A stretch of 64,000 bases of DNA, taken from NCBI GenBank assembly GCA_026686845.1, contig JAIVEN010000002.1, positions 22,666,001 to 22,730,000 on the forward strand, in the 5' to 3' direction. Position 1 is the stretch's first letter. Every line of letters starts with the position of its first letter. The stretch is from Adenanthera pavonina (Eukaryota > Streptophyta > Magnoliopsida > Fabales > Fabaceae). The notes beneath the pieces were generated by a model. It made no database searches. It worked only from the letters and a program-made list of their open reading frames with translations, and was not told the origin of the DNA. Shown here piece after piece: positions 11,831-23,343 of the stretch. The position numbers and the translations under genes are program-made.

Positions 11831-13332
11831 AAAACCTTTTACTTTTGAGGTTTCATCTATGATTTATACACATTTTTCCATATGATGCATGGGATAACTT
11901 TGTTTAGATTATACTTTTTTTAATATCTAAATTACACGGAACTAAAGAAAAATTATATTGTTCTATGACTTAATACAACTTCCAATGAATTGGTTCACAG
12001 AAGAAAATATTAGTCATCATGAGAATAAAATTTCAACAAATATTAGCTTAAAGATGATTCTGGTAATAATGAAAGGCGAAAATAATTACACATAAGTTTA
12101 ATAAGTGAGTGGTGAGGGATTGGTTGACATTGTGGAAAAATGTGAAAGAGAGCGTTCCCAAAGTGTGTGTCTGTGTGTGTGTGATGGGCTTTGAGCCGCG
12201 TAGCCCCCCCAACTCTTTCACATCCACATGCTTCTGCCCTTCACTTGTTGGCTTTTGCCCAACCATTCTTCATTGATAGTTTAATTTTCACTTATAAAAC
12301 CGGGTTAAGAAGACAGTCTGCAAATTTTTAGTTTAATTTTGTTAAGAAAAATATCTATTATCCATTTTATTTTGCTGTTTATCATTGTACTATATTATTG
12401 ACTACATTAAGTGAATTGATATCATTTTTTAATTAATTATTTTGTATAAAGTATTATTGGATGGATTCGAGTGTTGTCAAGTTTAAATATAAATAATTTT
12501 TAAATATAATTTTTTTTTATTCACAAGGTTAAAATTCAAAACCCTTTATGAGATATTAAGTTTTTTTAACATTCAATCCAGTTATAATTAGTACTCTAGT
12601 TGGCATCATTTTAGAATATCAATTAGACATTATGTATGACGACACATGATAAATAAAATATTATATAATATTGTTGAGATCAAATGGGATCCTTTGTCTG
12701 ATTGGCAAGCAATAGAGAAGAAGATTATTTTGGTGGAGGACTATTTGAATGGTTAGCACCTATGATGTACAGATATGGGTATAGATATTGGGTAGACATG
12801 ATATGATAATATTGATATGAAAAATTTTAAAATTTTAGAATATAGGTACGAGAGAGATATATATAATTTATGAATATATTCAATAAATTGATATACAAAA
12901 AATAAAAAAAAATAAAAATGAGTTTTAAATAAAGATTTTTAAAATAATATAAAAATATCTAAAATAATGAATTAAAAATTCAGTTTTTCTATAAGATTTT
13001 TAGTTATTTTAAACTTTTTGGAGGAAAAAAACTAAATATATATATATGATATATACCATAAAATACAAATTGAATATTGTGTGTAATACGCACATGATAT
13101 AGATGTGTTTTCTTTTTGAAGCATCGATCCAATATAGGTGGCACCCAAAAAGGGTTAGCTTTGACAAAAGTAATAAAGACCACAAAAAAAAAATCAATAT
13201 TATTAATGTCAAATGAAATAAAGGAAAATGTTGCTTAGTGATAAACTCCAGTATGGTTTCTCTACAAATCCTTTTTTACGGACCCATTATTAAACGCAAA
13301 GTGTGATATTTAAATTCAAATTTGAAACTACT

Positions 13333-13380
13333 AAACAAACTATTTCTTTTTTTTTTGCCACAATTAAACCTACTATTTCT
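13333..13380 (-). repeat. Micro-insertion flanked by a 15-bp direct repeat
   Basis: AAACAAACTATTTCT (13333-13347) and AAACCTACTATTTCT (13366-13380) agree at 13 of 15. On the minus strand the 18-bp insert is AATTGTGGC followed by nine A. Confidence 0.5.
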
Positions 13381-14015
13381 ATATAGAAAGAAATATATAC
13401 TTTCCCTTGCCTTAAATATAATGGATATGGGGGATAATTATTTTGATCCAAATTATAAGTCACAATTGTGAATGTTAAGTGCATTAAATTATTTTTTTCC
13501 TTGATGCCCTTCATTAAATATGCTAAACAATCACGACACAACCATTTAATTTATAAAAATTTAAATTGGGTAAAAATGTAATAATTTAATTAGAGGTATT
13601 TTTAGAAAATATTTTCAATTTATAACATATTTAAGAAATCTAACTCCTTTTAAATATTTTTCTTAGTATTGGTGAGGTAGTTAATGATACATTATATTCT
13701 AGATAAGAGTTACTATATATATATATATAATATATACACATAAAGGTCTACAGATGACTTGTTTTGCAAAGAAGTCACTCTGGACTGTAGATCATCTCAA
13801 GTATTAAAAGTTTTTTGGATTTATGGGAGACAATGTGACATGATTGAGACAAGAAATAAGCGTACACAATAGATCACAACCATAGATCAACCTTGTAGCA
13901 TGATCTTTATCTTCCAAACAATTTAATACATATAAATTAACAATCATTCAACAAAATTTATACATAAAAGGAAAAGAAAACTCACATTGAATCACAAGCA
14001 CGGCCATATAATTGC

Positions 14016-14065
14016 AAAAGTGACGTGCTCTTTTAACTTAACCAAGAAAAAGTGATGTGCTCTTT
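14016..14065 (+). repeat. Micro-insertion flanked by an 18-bp direct repeat
   Basis: AAAAGTGACGTGCTCTTT and AAAAGTGATGTGCTCTTT (14016-14033, 14048-14065) differ by one transition. The 14-bp insert is TAACTTAACCAAGA. Confidence 0.7.
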
Positions 14066-14122
14066 AGAAGCCTATTCCAGCTTTAATTGTAGTGAGCTTA
14101 CAACGTAGCCCACTCTATTATA

Positions 14123-14396
14123 TACTCTATTTGATTTATATTATAAGGTATTTTATATTAATTATATGTATATTAAAAAAAATTATTTTTTCAACTAAAA
14201 TTAATACAAAAATACTCATATTTCTTATATTTTACTTCTATTAAATATTTATTATATTATCATTATATGGATATAAATGAGGAGAGAGTAAACATTAAAA
14301 ATAGAGGTAAAATAGGAAAAAAAATATCAAATATCCTATATTTTAGATCATAAATTTATTATACAAAATATTTTATAATATGAATAGAAGAGAGTA
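14123..14396. mobile_element. Stowaway-like MITE (ATTATAAGG subfamily)
   Basis: TA-bounded inverted ends: TACTCTATTTGATTTATATT on the left against ATGAATAGAAGAGAGTA on the right. Internal sequence matches the element at 56678-56948, and its terminal words also match 46186-46486. About 274 bp, non-coding. Confidence 0.65.
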
Positions 14397-15711
14397 AATG
14401 TGTGTCATTATATCCAATCCTACTGCCTTTTTTTGGCCAGGCAGACAAGCATTCACTAATCACTATCATTTAGTTTAGGAGGCCCATTCATCTTCATTTG
14501 AAAATTATTGACAAATCCAAAATTTTGTATTGAAAATTTAAGTTAGAGATATTCATGGTAGAATTTTTAAAACACAAAATTGTTTTAAGAGATTTTAATT
14601 TTCAAGGATGAAAAGGTTTAATTCAAAATTCGGAATTAATTTTTTGAGTGGTTTAAATTTTTAGTCTTTGAATCCTTTAGAATAATTTAGAATTTAAAGC
14701 ATTTTAGAATAAATAATTTTTATTTGCAGTCATAAACGATAATTTTCTTTATTTTTAACTTGATCTCCTGTAAAATTATCTTTTTTGACGTTGGTCCTTC
14801 ACTTCACAGATGAAATATTTCTTAATTTAGTCTCCTAGAAAATTATCTGACTAAGCCAATTAGATCACGCTGAGGCTGGACATGGGGCAAGATGTTAAAT
14901 TTTTTTTTTAAGAGAAGGTTAATGAGTATTGATTAGGACTATGTTGTAATCTTTTTTATAAGGGACTTTTCATAGGCTTTTTTTATTTGGATCTTGTAAT
15001 ATTTTGTAAAATTTTTTCTATTTTATCCTTATTATTTATTTTTTCTTGTAAATTGTTATTGGATTTTTTGAATGAAAGAGACACTTTTAATTGATCAAAT
15101 GATATTTAATATGGATTGTATTATTATATTAAATAGCGTTAAAAATATTTATTTTTTTTTAAATTTTAAAAAAATAATTAATTTTTTTTAATTTATGTAA
15201 AATAGTTAAAAATTTTTATAAAAAAAATATAGGAGAGAATATTATTTTAGTGTGTGTATAATGGAAAAGTTTTTTTATTTTTTTTTCTTTTTACATTGTG
15301 CCAAACCAAATCACTGGTCAAAATGGTTGGCTCGATGAATGTTCGCTAGACACTAGGCCAAGGCAATGTCTTGTCCAACTGAGTCGACAAACACTCCTGA
15401 CAACTAATATAACTAGATTTTGCCCCTCCCAATAATGCCGGGAATAGCAAAATTCTCTAAAAAAAAATAAATTTCACCCTTTTTGAGATTAATAGGAATT
15501 GCACAGTATTTCTTATTCAAATTTTACACATATAATGTTGGATATCATGTTGATGTCTCTTCCTGCTTTCAAATGTGTTAGTCTAGTTTACTGTATAAAT
15601 GGGCCTCATTAGGTCTAATAATATTATCCTTCTTTATTTTTGGCAAAAGCATATACTTTTGGGTCCCTCCACAATGTGTCCACATTGCTTGGCATTAGCT
15701 ATAGTTTGGGC

Positions 15712-15799
15712 ATCTTATATCATATAATGTTAACCCCAAAAAAAAAATATATATATATATATAATGTTAACCCAAAAAAAAAATCTTATATCATATAAT
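15712..15799 (+). repeat. Double A-tailed insertion flanked by a 17-bp direct repeat
   Basis: ATCTTATATCATATAAT is perfectly duplicated at 15712-15728 and 15783-15799. The 54-bp insert contains GTTAACCCC-A10, a TA microsatellite, then GTTAACCC-A9. The donor 3' end is therefore present twice in one event, or by two steps at one site. Confidence 0.75.
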
Positions 15800-15967
15800 C
15801 ATCTACTTTTTTTCTCACTTGCACTAGAAAAAGAATAAAATGAAGGTTGATAAAAACCGAAGTAAATTAGTTAGATCGTTGAAATTGGCCAAAATTGAAA
15901 AATAGTGACGTCCAATTCAATTTTTAGATTTTGAAAACTGATTAAATTAATTTGATTTTTATTGGAT

Positions 15968-16014
15968 TCGGATTGTTTATATGTATATATATTTTGGTTA
16001 ACTCGGATTGTTTA
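15968..16014 (-). repeat. Micro-insertion flanked by a 12-bp direct repeat
   Basis: TCGGATTGTTTA at 15968-15979 and 16003-16014, perfect. On the minus strand the 23-bp insert begins GTTAACCAAAA and continues as a TA-rich tail. Confidence 0.6.
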
Positions 16015-16079
16015 GATTTAAACTGAAGTAAACTAAACCATGCGCTTAGGAATATTTTTGTTTCATGTCTAAATTTTAA

Positions 16080-16441
16080 GGCCCAACCCATATAAGCTTC
16101 AGCCCATTCCTTCCTTTCTTCGGATGTTGAGATTAATCCTTTTTAAAAATACAAATAAAAATAGTTTTTTTTACCAGAAAACTACAGAGATCAAAAGATT
16201 TATTCTTCATATGTATATGTGAAAGACTAATTTAAAAGATGATTTTACAAAATATATCATTTATAAAAGATCAAATTAAGAAGATAATTTTATTAAAAAA
16301 ATTAAATTAAAAAGAAAATACTCCATCTGAATGGTGAACGTGGGTTTTCAAATCTTTTGATAAAAAAATTGAATTTAATTGAATGTGCGTTTGGGTTGCC
16401 GTTCCTTGGAAAGCATGGTTGTTTTGGGCTTATATTGGGCC
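16080..16441. promoter_or_regulatory. Site II (TGGGCY) motifs upstream of CBF5
   Basis: TGGGCC/TGGGCT words occur at 16080-16085 and 16101-16106 (minus orientation) and at 16425-16430 and 16436-16441 (plus). Clusters of this motif with telo-boxes are known in plant ribosome-biogenesis promoters, where TCP factors bind. Their place 280-650 bp before the CBF5 start fits that role; function here is inferred. Confidence 0.5.
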
Positions 16442-16586
16442 TAACAAATGGCCTTATGGACTAAACAAATGGGTTTATAATTTGGACGCAGGGCTTAATT
16501 CATTTATCAGAGCCGATTCTTGCAGGTTCGATGAAGGAAGAAACAAACAACCCCCAGAAATGTCCTCGTTGATCTTTATTTTCCCC

Positions 16587-16657
16587 AAACCCTAAAACCC
16601 AATAAATCTTCATTTTCCTCGAGTGTTTAAATCGCCTTGCCTCCACCAAAACCCTAG
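16587..16657 (+). promoter_or_regulatory. Telo-boxes in the CBF5 promoter or 5' UTR
   Basis: AAACCCTAAAACCC at 16587-16600 and AAAACCCTAG at 16648-16657 match the telo-box common in plant genes for ribosome biogenesis and translation. They lie 70-140 bp before the start codon. Confidence 0.6.
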
Positions 16658-16723
16658 AAGCAGTTAAACCCTCCCACTTTCTCACACTGAGTTTAGCTTG
16701 CTAGCTTGCTGCCATAGATAGCG

Positions 16724-18526
16724 ATGTCTGAGCTCGAAGCTTCTCGCTCCGACAAGAAGAAGAAGAAGCACCGAAACAAAGACGAAACCCCTGACCTTCA
16801 AGATTCTGACTTTCTGATCAAGCCCCAGAGTTTCACTCCCGCCATTGACACTTCTCAATGGCCGATTCTCCTCAAGAACTACGACCGCCTCAATGTGCGA
16901 ACCGGACACTACACTCCCATTCCCTCCGGTTACTCCCCTCTCAAGCGTCCTCTTACTGAGTACATCAAATACGGTATCATGAATCTCGATAAACCCGCGA
17001 ACCCGTCCTCCCACGAGGTGGTCGCTTGGATTAAACGGATCCTCCGGGTCGAGAAAACGGGTCACAGCGGTACACTTGATCCCAAGGTCACTGGGAATCT
17101 CATAGTCTGCATCGATAGAGCCACGCGTTTGGTGAAATCGCAACAGGGTGCTGGAAAAGAGTACGTTTGTGTCGCTCGATTGCACTCTGCAGTCCCTGAT
17201 GTCGCGAAAGTGGCTCGTGCGCTTGAGACGCTTACCGGAGCTGTGTTTCAGCGGCCACCGTTGATTTCTGCTGTGAAGAGACAGCTTAGGATCAGGACAA
17301 TATATGAAAGTAAGCTTCTTGAGTATGACCCTGGTAAGCATTTGGTTGTGTTTTGGATTTCCTGTGAGGCAGGTACGTATGTGAGGACTCTGTGTGTCCA
17401 TTTGGGTTTAATTCTTGGCGTGGGAGGCCATATGCAGGAGCTTAGAAGGGTGCGTTCAGGTATTTTAGGTGAGAAAGATAATATGGTGTCCATGCATGAT
17501 GTGTTGGATGCTCAATGGGTTCATGATAATTATAGAGATGAGAGTTATTTGAGAAGAGTTATTATGCCTCTGGAAGTTTTATTAACGAGCTATAAGAGAT
17601 TGGTTGTGAAGGATTCTGCTGTTAACGCTATCTGTTATGGAGCAAAGCTGATGATTCCTGGGTTACTGAGGTTTGAGAATGATATTGAGGTAGGGGAGGA
17701 GGTGGTGCTTATGACCACCAAAGGTGAAGCGATTGCGTTGGGAATTGCAGAGATGACTACTGCTGTAATAGCTACTTGTGATCATGGTGTTGTGGCAAAG
17801 ATCAAAAGGGTAGTTATGGATAGAGATACTTATCCAAGGAAATGGGGTTTAGGACCAAGAGCATCCATGAAGAAGAAGTTGATTGGAGAAGGGAAGCTAG
17901 ATAAGCATGGCAAGCCAAACGAGAAAACTCCTCAAGAGTGGCTGAGGAATGTGGTTTTACCCACTGGTGGGGATTCTGTCATTGCTGGGATGCATGCTTC
18001 GTCTGAACCTGATGCTGGCAAGAAGGAGACTGCTTTAGTGGGAAAGGAAAACGTTGAGAGTAAGGAGGATGGTCAAGAGCGGAAAAGAAAACTAGTGGAA
18101 AGCACTGATAGTCCTGCTCCTCTGCCCGCTAAGAAGGCCAAAACTGAAGAAGTGGAAGAAGCTGTTAAGGAAGAAATAGTGAAGATCAAGAGGGTAAAAG
18201 AGGATGTTGTGGTGGTTGAAGTTGATAAGAAAGAGAAGAAGAAAAAGAAAAAGAAGGAAAAAGATACTGATGAAGCAGAACCAGCTTCACCAGATTTTGA
18301 GAAGTCTGAGAAGAAGAAAAAGAAGCACAAAGAAAAGACAGAAGCCACTTCACCTGATGTGGAGAAGTCTGAGAAGAAGAAAAAGAAGAAGGACAACAAA
18401 GCTGAAAATAATGCTGGTGAGTTACCGGCGGAGGTCAATGGAAATGCTGATGATAATGATGATCGAAGTGAGAAGAAGAAGAAGAAGAAGCATAAGAAGA
18501 AAAATGAACACGCCGAGGAAGAATAG
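16724..18526 (+). CDS. CBF5: H/ACA ribonucleoprotein complex subunit 4 (dyskerin/CBF5/NAP57)
   Basis: A 600-residue intronless gene for the pseudouridine synthase of H/ACA snoRNPs, which modifies rRNA and snRNA in the nucleolus and Cajal bodies. The N-terminal dyskerin-like (DKCLD) region is about residues 45-105. The TruB catalytic domain follows with the hallmark HSGTLDPKVTG (about 114-124); the predicted catalytic Asp is D119. A PUA RNA-binding domain spans about 296-370. From about 436 to 600 the tail is Lys/Glu-rich, with three runs SEKKKKK or SEKKKKKK and two near-repeats around SPDFEKSEKKKKK and SPDVEKSEKKKKK; such KKE/D tails act in nucleolar targeting. The start is the first Met in a basic N-terminus (MSELEASRSDKKKKKHRN). 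Length is slightly above the usual 480-580. The catalytic core looks intact and the gene functional. Upstream telo-boxes and site II motifs fit co-regulation with ribosome biogenesis. Confidence 0.97.
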   Translation: MSELEASRSDKKKKKHRNKDETPDLQDSDFLIKPQSFTPAIDTSQWPILLKNYDRLNVRTGHYTPIPSGYSPLKRPLTEYIKYGIMNLDKPANPSSHEVVAWIKRILRVEKTGHSGTLDPKVTGNLIVCIDRATRLVKSQQGAGKEYVCVARLHSAVPDVAKVARALETLTGAVFQRPPLISAVKRQLRIRTIYESKLLEYDPGKHLVVFWISCEAGTYVRTLCVHLGLILGVGGHMQELRRVRSGILGEKDNMVSMHDVLDAQWVHDNYRDESYLRRVIMPLEVLLTSYKRLVVKDSAVNAICYGAKLMIPGLLRFENDIEVGEEVVLMTTKGEAIALGIAEMTTAVIATCDHGVVAKIKRVVMDRDTYPRKWGLGPRASMKKKLIGEGKLDKHGKPNEKTPQEWLRNVVLPTGGDSVIAGMHASSEPDAGKKETALVGKENVESKEDGQERKRKLVESTDSPAPLPAKKAKTEEVEEAVKEEIVKIKRVKEDVVVVEVDKKEKKKKKKKEKDTDEAEPASPDFEKSEKKKKKHKEKTEATSPDVEKSEKKKKKKDNKAENNAGELPAEVNGNADDNDDRSEKKKKKKHKKKNEHAEEE

Positions 18527-19843
18527 GTAAAATTATAGTTAGTTGTTATAACTGATTAAATGTTGCATGTATTGGTCATCTCGCGCAATTTCACTTCAAC
18601 TGCAATGAGTATGTTAATTTTTCCTTCAACATTTTGATGTGTTTTTTCCTGTTGTTATTTTTTTCCCAAACATTTTGGCTCATGAAAATCTGGGGCATGC
18701 TGCTATGCTTAATGTGTAATATTGGGTTGCCAGTGGCTTCTGAAGATCGCCACCCACAGACTCTGTTTTATTGGCTATTAAAATTTTGTTGCACCCTTGC
18801 ATTGAGGAAACTCTTCAGCTTTTGCTCCATTGATGTGTTTCTGTTCCTTTTATTTTACGGAACAGATGCACTTAGCTTTAGAAAATGCACGCAGGATTTC
18901 GCTGTTCGAACTTCAAATTAGCACCTATGGAATATCTGCATGCATCCAATAATTTCTGATTCAGTGGTTGACAGAAACCACTAGGCATCTATAAAGGAAG
19001 AATTTACTTTCATCTAATTTTCATGCAATCAAGTCTTGTAAAACAGTTGTAAGGAAAACTCAGTTTAAACTTGTGATTTTATCATGAGATGAATTCTCTT
19101 ACTAGTCAATTGGAATATGTTAAATCGCCATTTGCAGTCTCAGCTTATTCTACTTTGCGCTCGAAAATAAATAAATAAATAAATATATATATATATATAT
19201 ATACTGATAACTAAGCTGACTCCTGTACCCGTTAAGATTTTTGGTATTTCTGACTTACATTTCGAAGCTATTAGTGAAGCTGTCACCATGTATTCGCCAT
19301 TGCAGGCATTAGGCTAGTTATTGTATTGTAGCTGTGTGGGTTTTATGTATATGGAATCTAAAAAATTAGTCACAGTCACAGTGCTCATAGCTAATAAATA
19401 GTGTGATTGATTGTAATTTTTATATTATTTTATATTATATAGAGACTAGAACTTCCTTGCACTATTTTGCTTGAAAATTGAAGAGCATGTTTTCACACAA
19501 AAAGTCACAGTACGCTTGATTTTAATTTATATTGATGTATGGATGGTTTTGGTTTACTATTTGATGCTAGCATAATTATTTACTGTACCATATTAAAAGA
19601 GAATAATCAGAAAAATTAGTGGCAGCCCCTTTATAAAAGATGGAGGGAAAAATATTTGATGCTAGCATAATTATTTACTGTGCTCATGGATTCCTTTAGA
19701 AGTTTTGGATAATTTCAGCCATTAGGAAATTTCCAATGAGCTGGCTGATTTAATATGGAGGGAAAAATATGATAAGTAATTCCTTTCGAACAAAATAACC
19801 ACATGAGAAAATAGTGGAGTAATTTCAAATGTTTTATTGCCTA
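18527..19843 (+). other. CBF5 3' UTR and downstream spacer
   Basis: The first few hundred bases are T-rich and typical of a plant 3' UTR, but no poly(A) site is decisive. A 29-bp perfect direct repeat beginning TATTTGATGCTAGCATAATT lies at 19558-19586 and 19653-19681, with GGAGGGAAAAATAT also repeated nearby, so there has been local duplication. An (AT)n tract lies near 19178-19203. No further gene. Confidence 0.45.
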
Positions 19844-19856
19844 ATGTCCTATTTAT
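19844..19856. repeat. LINE target-site duplication, left copy
   Basis: ATGTCCTATTTAT, identical over 13 bp to 27158-27170. The two copies bracket the LINE exactly. Confidence 0.85.
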
Positions 19857-19896
19857 AACAGCAATAACAATAATATTAGTGTTATCACATTAAGTC

Positions 19897-20116
19897 TGGT
19901 CGACTACATGGATCATATGATGTCAATAGCTTCTATCAAATATAATTTTTTTAGATAAATCATTAATTGAGAGGTCACGCTTTATAACTTCTCTTAGTGT
20001 TATTCTTGGTTGACTACATGGATCATATGATGCTAATAGACTCTATCGAATATCATCTCTTCAGATAAATCATTGATTAAGAGGTTATACTTTATAACTT
20101 CTCTTAGTATCATTCT
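19897..20116 (-). repeat. 110-bp tandem duplication in the LINE 3' region
   Basis: Copies at 19897-20006 and 20007-20116 begin TGGTCGACTACATGGATCAT and TGGTTGACTACATGGATCAT and end CTTAGTGTTATTCT and CTTAGTATCATTCT. They are exactly head to tail with scattered substitutions. Either the source LINE had a duplicated 3' UTR or this copy duplicated after insertion. Confidence 0.75.
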
Positions 20117-22058
20117 TAATTTTTCTCTACGCTTTTTGATAGGGCTCCAAACCATTTAGTCAACTCTTCATTCTGGTTCCTCTTGTCTTCTTCTTTGTAC
20201 GTGATCAAACTATCATAAACGATTTTTAACCATTTTATCTTTGATAGATACTACTCCGATTTTTCCTCAGACAATTATTTCTTATTTTATCTATTTTTGT
20301 ATGATTATACATCCATCTTAATATTTTCATATCTGCTATTCCTATCTTATGCTCTTGGTGCCTTTTCAAAGTCTAACATTTACTGTCATATAGTATCATT
20401 GGTCTTATAGCAGTTCGATAAAATTTCCCTTTAAGCTTTATAGGTATTTTACGGTCACAAATAATTTCTGAAACTTTTCTCCACTTTATCCTATCAGCTT
20501 GAGTTATATGCATAACATCTCTGTCAATTTTACCATCACTTTATAAAATTGATCTCAAATATTTGGACTTTGACAATTCTAGAATAATTTGCTTTCTAAT
20601 TTTTACCTTTGAATCATTTCTAATCGGCATCTTATTAAATTTGTAAACGTATATATTCCGTTTTACTTGTACTCAAAAGGAAATCTTTTGATTCCAAAGT
20701 GTGTCTTCATAACTCTAGTTTAGAGTTTGATTTTTCTTCTTGAGTCCTCAATTAAGACTATATTATCTGCAACAAGTATACACTTAGGAATTTTCTCATG
20801 TATATATTCTGTTAGAATATCCAAAATTAAATTAAACAAGTATGAATTCAAGAAAAATCATTGATATAAACCTATCGTTATAGAAAAGTCCTTTGTCTCA
20901 TATCTAGGAGTTCTCACGCTTGTTATTGACCCCTTAGACATATCCTTTAAGATTCGAATATAAGCCATACAAACATATTTCTTCTCCATTGCTTTCCACG
21001 TCACCTCTCTTGGTGCTCTATCATAGGTTTTTTCCAAATTAATGAACATCATATGTAAGTCTCTTTCTTTATTTCAATATCTTTTAATCAAACCCCTTAA
21101 TAAAAATATAGCCTACATCGTAAATTGTCCTGGCATAAATACAAATTGATTTTCTGAATATGAGACTCTTTTTTTAGTCTATGCTCAATCACTCTTTTCC
21201 AAAATTTTATGGTGTGATTCATGAGTTTTATCCCCCGATAATTAGCAATTCTGAATATTCTCCTTATTTTTGTATATGGGCATCAAAGTGTTTTTTCTCC
21301 ATTCCTCTGGTATTTTCTTTGACCTTAATATCTCATTAAAAAGATTAGTAAGCCACAAGGCCCCTTTCTTTCCTAAACACTTCTAAACTTCAATAGAAAT
21401 ACCATTGGAGCCAATAGTCTTACCATTATTAATTTTCTTAAGAGCTTCTTTTATCTCTACAACCTAGATCCTATGATAGAAACTTTAATTCAATTTATCT
21501 TCATGAGTAATTATACCTTCTATATCACTAGTTATACTCAATCAATCATTGAAGAGTTTATAGAAGTAGTGCTTCCATCTTTCTTTGATATCATTATCAG
21601 TAACCAAAATTTTTCCTTCTTCATCCTTTATGCATTTTACTTGATTCAAATCTCTTGACTTTTTTTCCTTGTTTTTGGCAAGTTTGTAAATCTTGTGTTC
21701 ACCATTCTTTATTCTTAAATCTTGGTAGAATTCTTCAAAAACTTTAGATCGAGCCCACTCATTGCTTTCTTAGTATTCTTTCTGGTTAAGTGATAACTCT
21801 TCCAATTTTCCTCATTATTGCATAAGTGTAAGGCTTTAAAACACTTTTTTAATGTTTAACCTTCTTTTACTCACTCTTATTCCACCACCAAGATTCTTTA
21901 TCTCTAAGTCTAAAACCTTTAGATTCACTCAAGACTGGTTTAGCGGTATCTCTGACCCCTTTAGTCATATCATCCCACATGATGTTAGTACTTCCTTGAG
22001 AGTCCCAATTACTTTCCTCCAATACTTTACTCGTAAAGGTCAATTATTTCTCACCTTG

Positions 22059-22063
22059 TAGTT
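22059..22063. repeat. Solo-LTR target-site duplication TAGTT, left
   Basis: TAGTT immediately precedes the LTR terminus TGTGAACACC. The identical 5 bp follow the other terminus at 26072-26076. Confidence 0.85.
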
Positions 22064-23335
22064 TGTGAACACCCCATTTTGTCCGAGCATTCTTATAAAA
22101 TATGAAAAAATTATTATTAAGTTAAAATTAAGAGAATTCTTTTTTTTAGAAAATAAAAAAAATAAAAAATAAAATAATAAAAAATATATAATAAACAGAA
22201 AAATATAAATAAGTAAATAGTAAATAATAAATAAAATAAAAAATAAAAAATAAAAAGAGAGAAAAAAAAGGGGTTTTTAGGCCAAAGTTCAGCCCAAAAA
22301 TCCAAAAAAAAAAAAGAGTTTTGGACCAAGTCAGCCCGAAGTCCAAAATTAAAAAAAAAAAAAAGGCTTTAAGCCAAAGTTCAGCCCGAAGTCCAAATTT
22401 TTTTTAAAAAAAAAAAGGGGAAGGGACCGCATTGGGCTGAAATCATTCAGCCCAAAGTACCACGAGCCCAAGTGAGGGCTCGTGGATCAAACCCAAGGGC
22501 ATAGCCCTTGGAGCTTGGTGAAGGGAGGTAAACCGAGGAAGGGCTGGCCGCGAGAAGAAAAAACCAGAGGAGAGCAGAGAGAAAGCTGCACGAAGAACGC
22601 CGAAGAAAAATCGAGGGAGCCCTAGGGCTCAGAGGAGGAGGAAACGGAGGGGGTGGGAGAGCTCGGCCGCGGAGTTCCAGGAGCAGAGAGAGGGAGCACG
22701 CGAGACTGAGAGAGAGACACGAGGAGAGGCCGAGAAGCTGCAGACCGAGGGAGCCTGAACCACCGAGGGACCCGGTTGAGGAAATGTGAAAGAGAGAGGA
22801 GAAGAGAGAGAGAATAGAGGGAACCCGGCCAAAGAAAAATCAGAGGGAGCTAGGGCAAAGCCGCAAAAAGAAAAGGCCGAGGGTGCTAGGGTTCCGAGAC
22901 AGGAGCTGGCCGTGGGCGTGAGAAAAATTCGAGACTGAGAGAGAGCTGGAAGAGAGACCGAAGGGGCTGGTGTCCAAAAGCCGTAGGGCTCGGTGGGAGG
23001 CCGAACCAGAGGAGAGACACGACAAAGACAGAGGAGGTCCAAGGTGAAGCTGTGACCGAAGATTACAGAGGGGCAATCACAATAACCCCGTACGTGTGTC
23101 AGAGCAGGAGAGAGCGCGAGCTACGTTCCGAATCGAGAGTGGGCAGGAGGGGCACGAAACGATAAGGGAATGTCTCCACTACGTTGTACTTGGTACGGCA
23201 GCGTGGTGGCGAAGATGGGGATGCACAAGGGAACGAGTGAGACAGAGCAGAGGGAAGAGAAATTGAGGACGAGAAGGAAAGGAGGAGGGAGCCACGCGCT
23301 CGGTTTTGGGAAGGTGAAGCCAGTTGCCGAGGCCC

Positions 23336-23343
23336 TATAAAGG
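23336..23343 (+). promoter_or_regulatory. Candidate TATA box of the solo LTR
   Basis: TATAAAGG follows the GC-rich U3-like region of the LTR and would place the R region from about 23365. It supports a plus orientation. Activity unknown. Confidence 0.45.

Larger units (their letters stand above)
11831..14122. other. Intergenic, no gene recognised
   Basis: AT-rich. A TG microsatellite lies near 12163-12182 and a less AT-rich patch at 12060-12270 whose open frame has no recognisable family. Micro-insertions at 13333-13380 and 14016-14065 are listed separately. Confidence 0.5.
14397..16079. other. Intergenic upstream of CBF5
   Basis: No gene recognised. It holds two micro-insertions (15712-15799, 15968-16014), listed separately. 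The rest is AT-rich. Confidence 0.5.

Noticed and set aside
12048..12266. 72-codon minus frame in a less AT-rich patch
   Set aside because: The TG microsatellite inflates it and there is no recognisable similarity.
16682..17401. 239-codon minus-strand frame over CBF5
   Set aside because: It is the antisense of the conserved CBF5 catalytic domain and has no recognisable similarity; a shadow frame.
18073..18530. Ser/Phe-rich minus frame and Arg-rich plus frame at the end of CBF5
   Set aside because: Both are other-frame readings of the Lys/Glu repeat codons (AAG/GAG runs).
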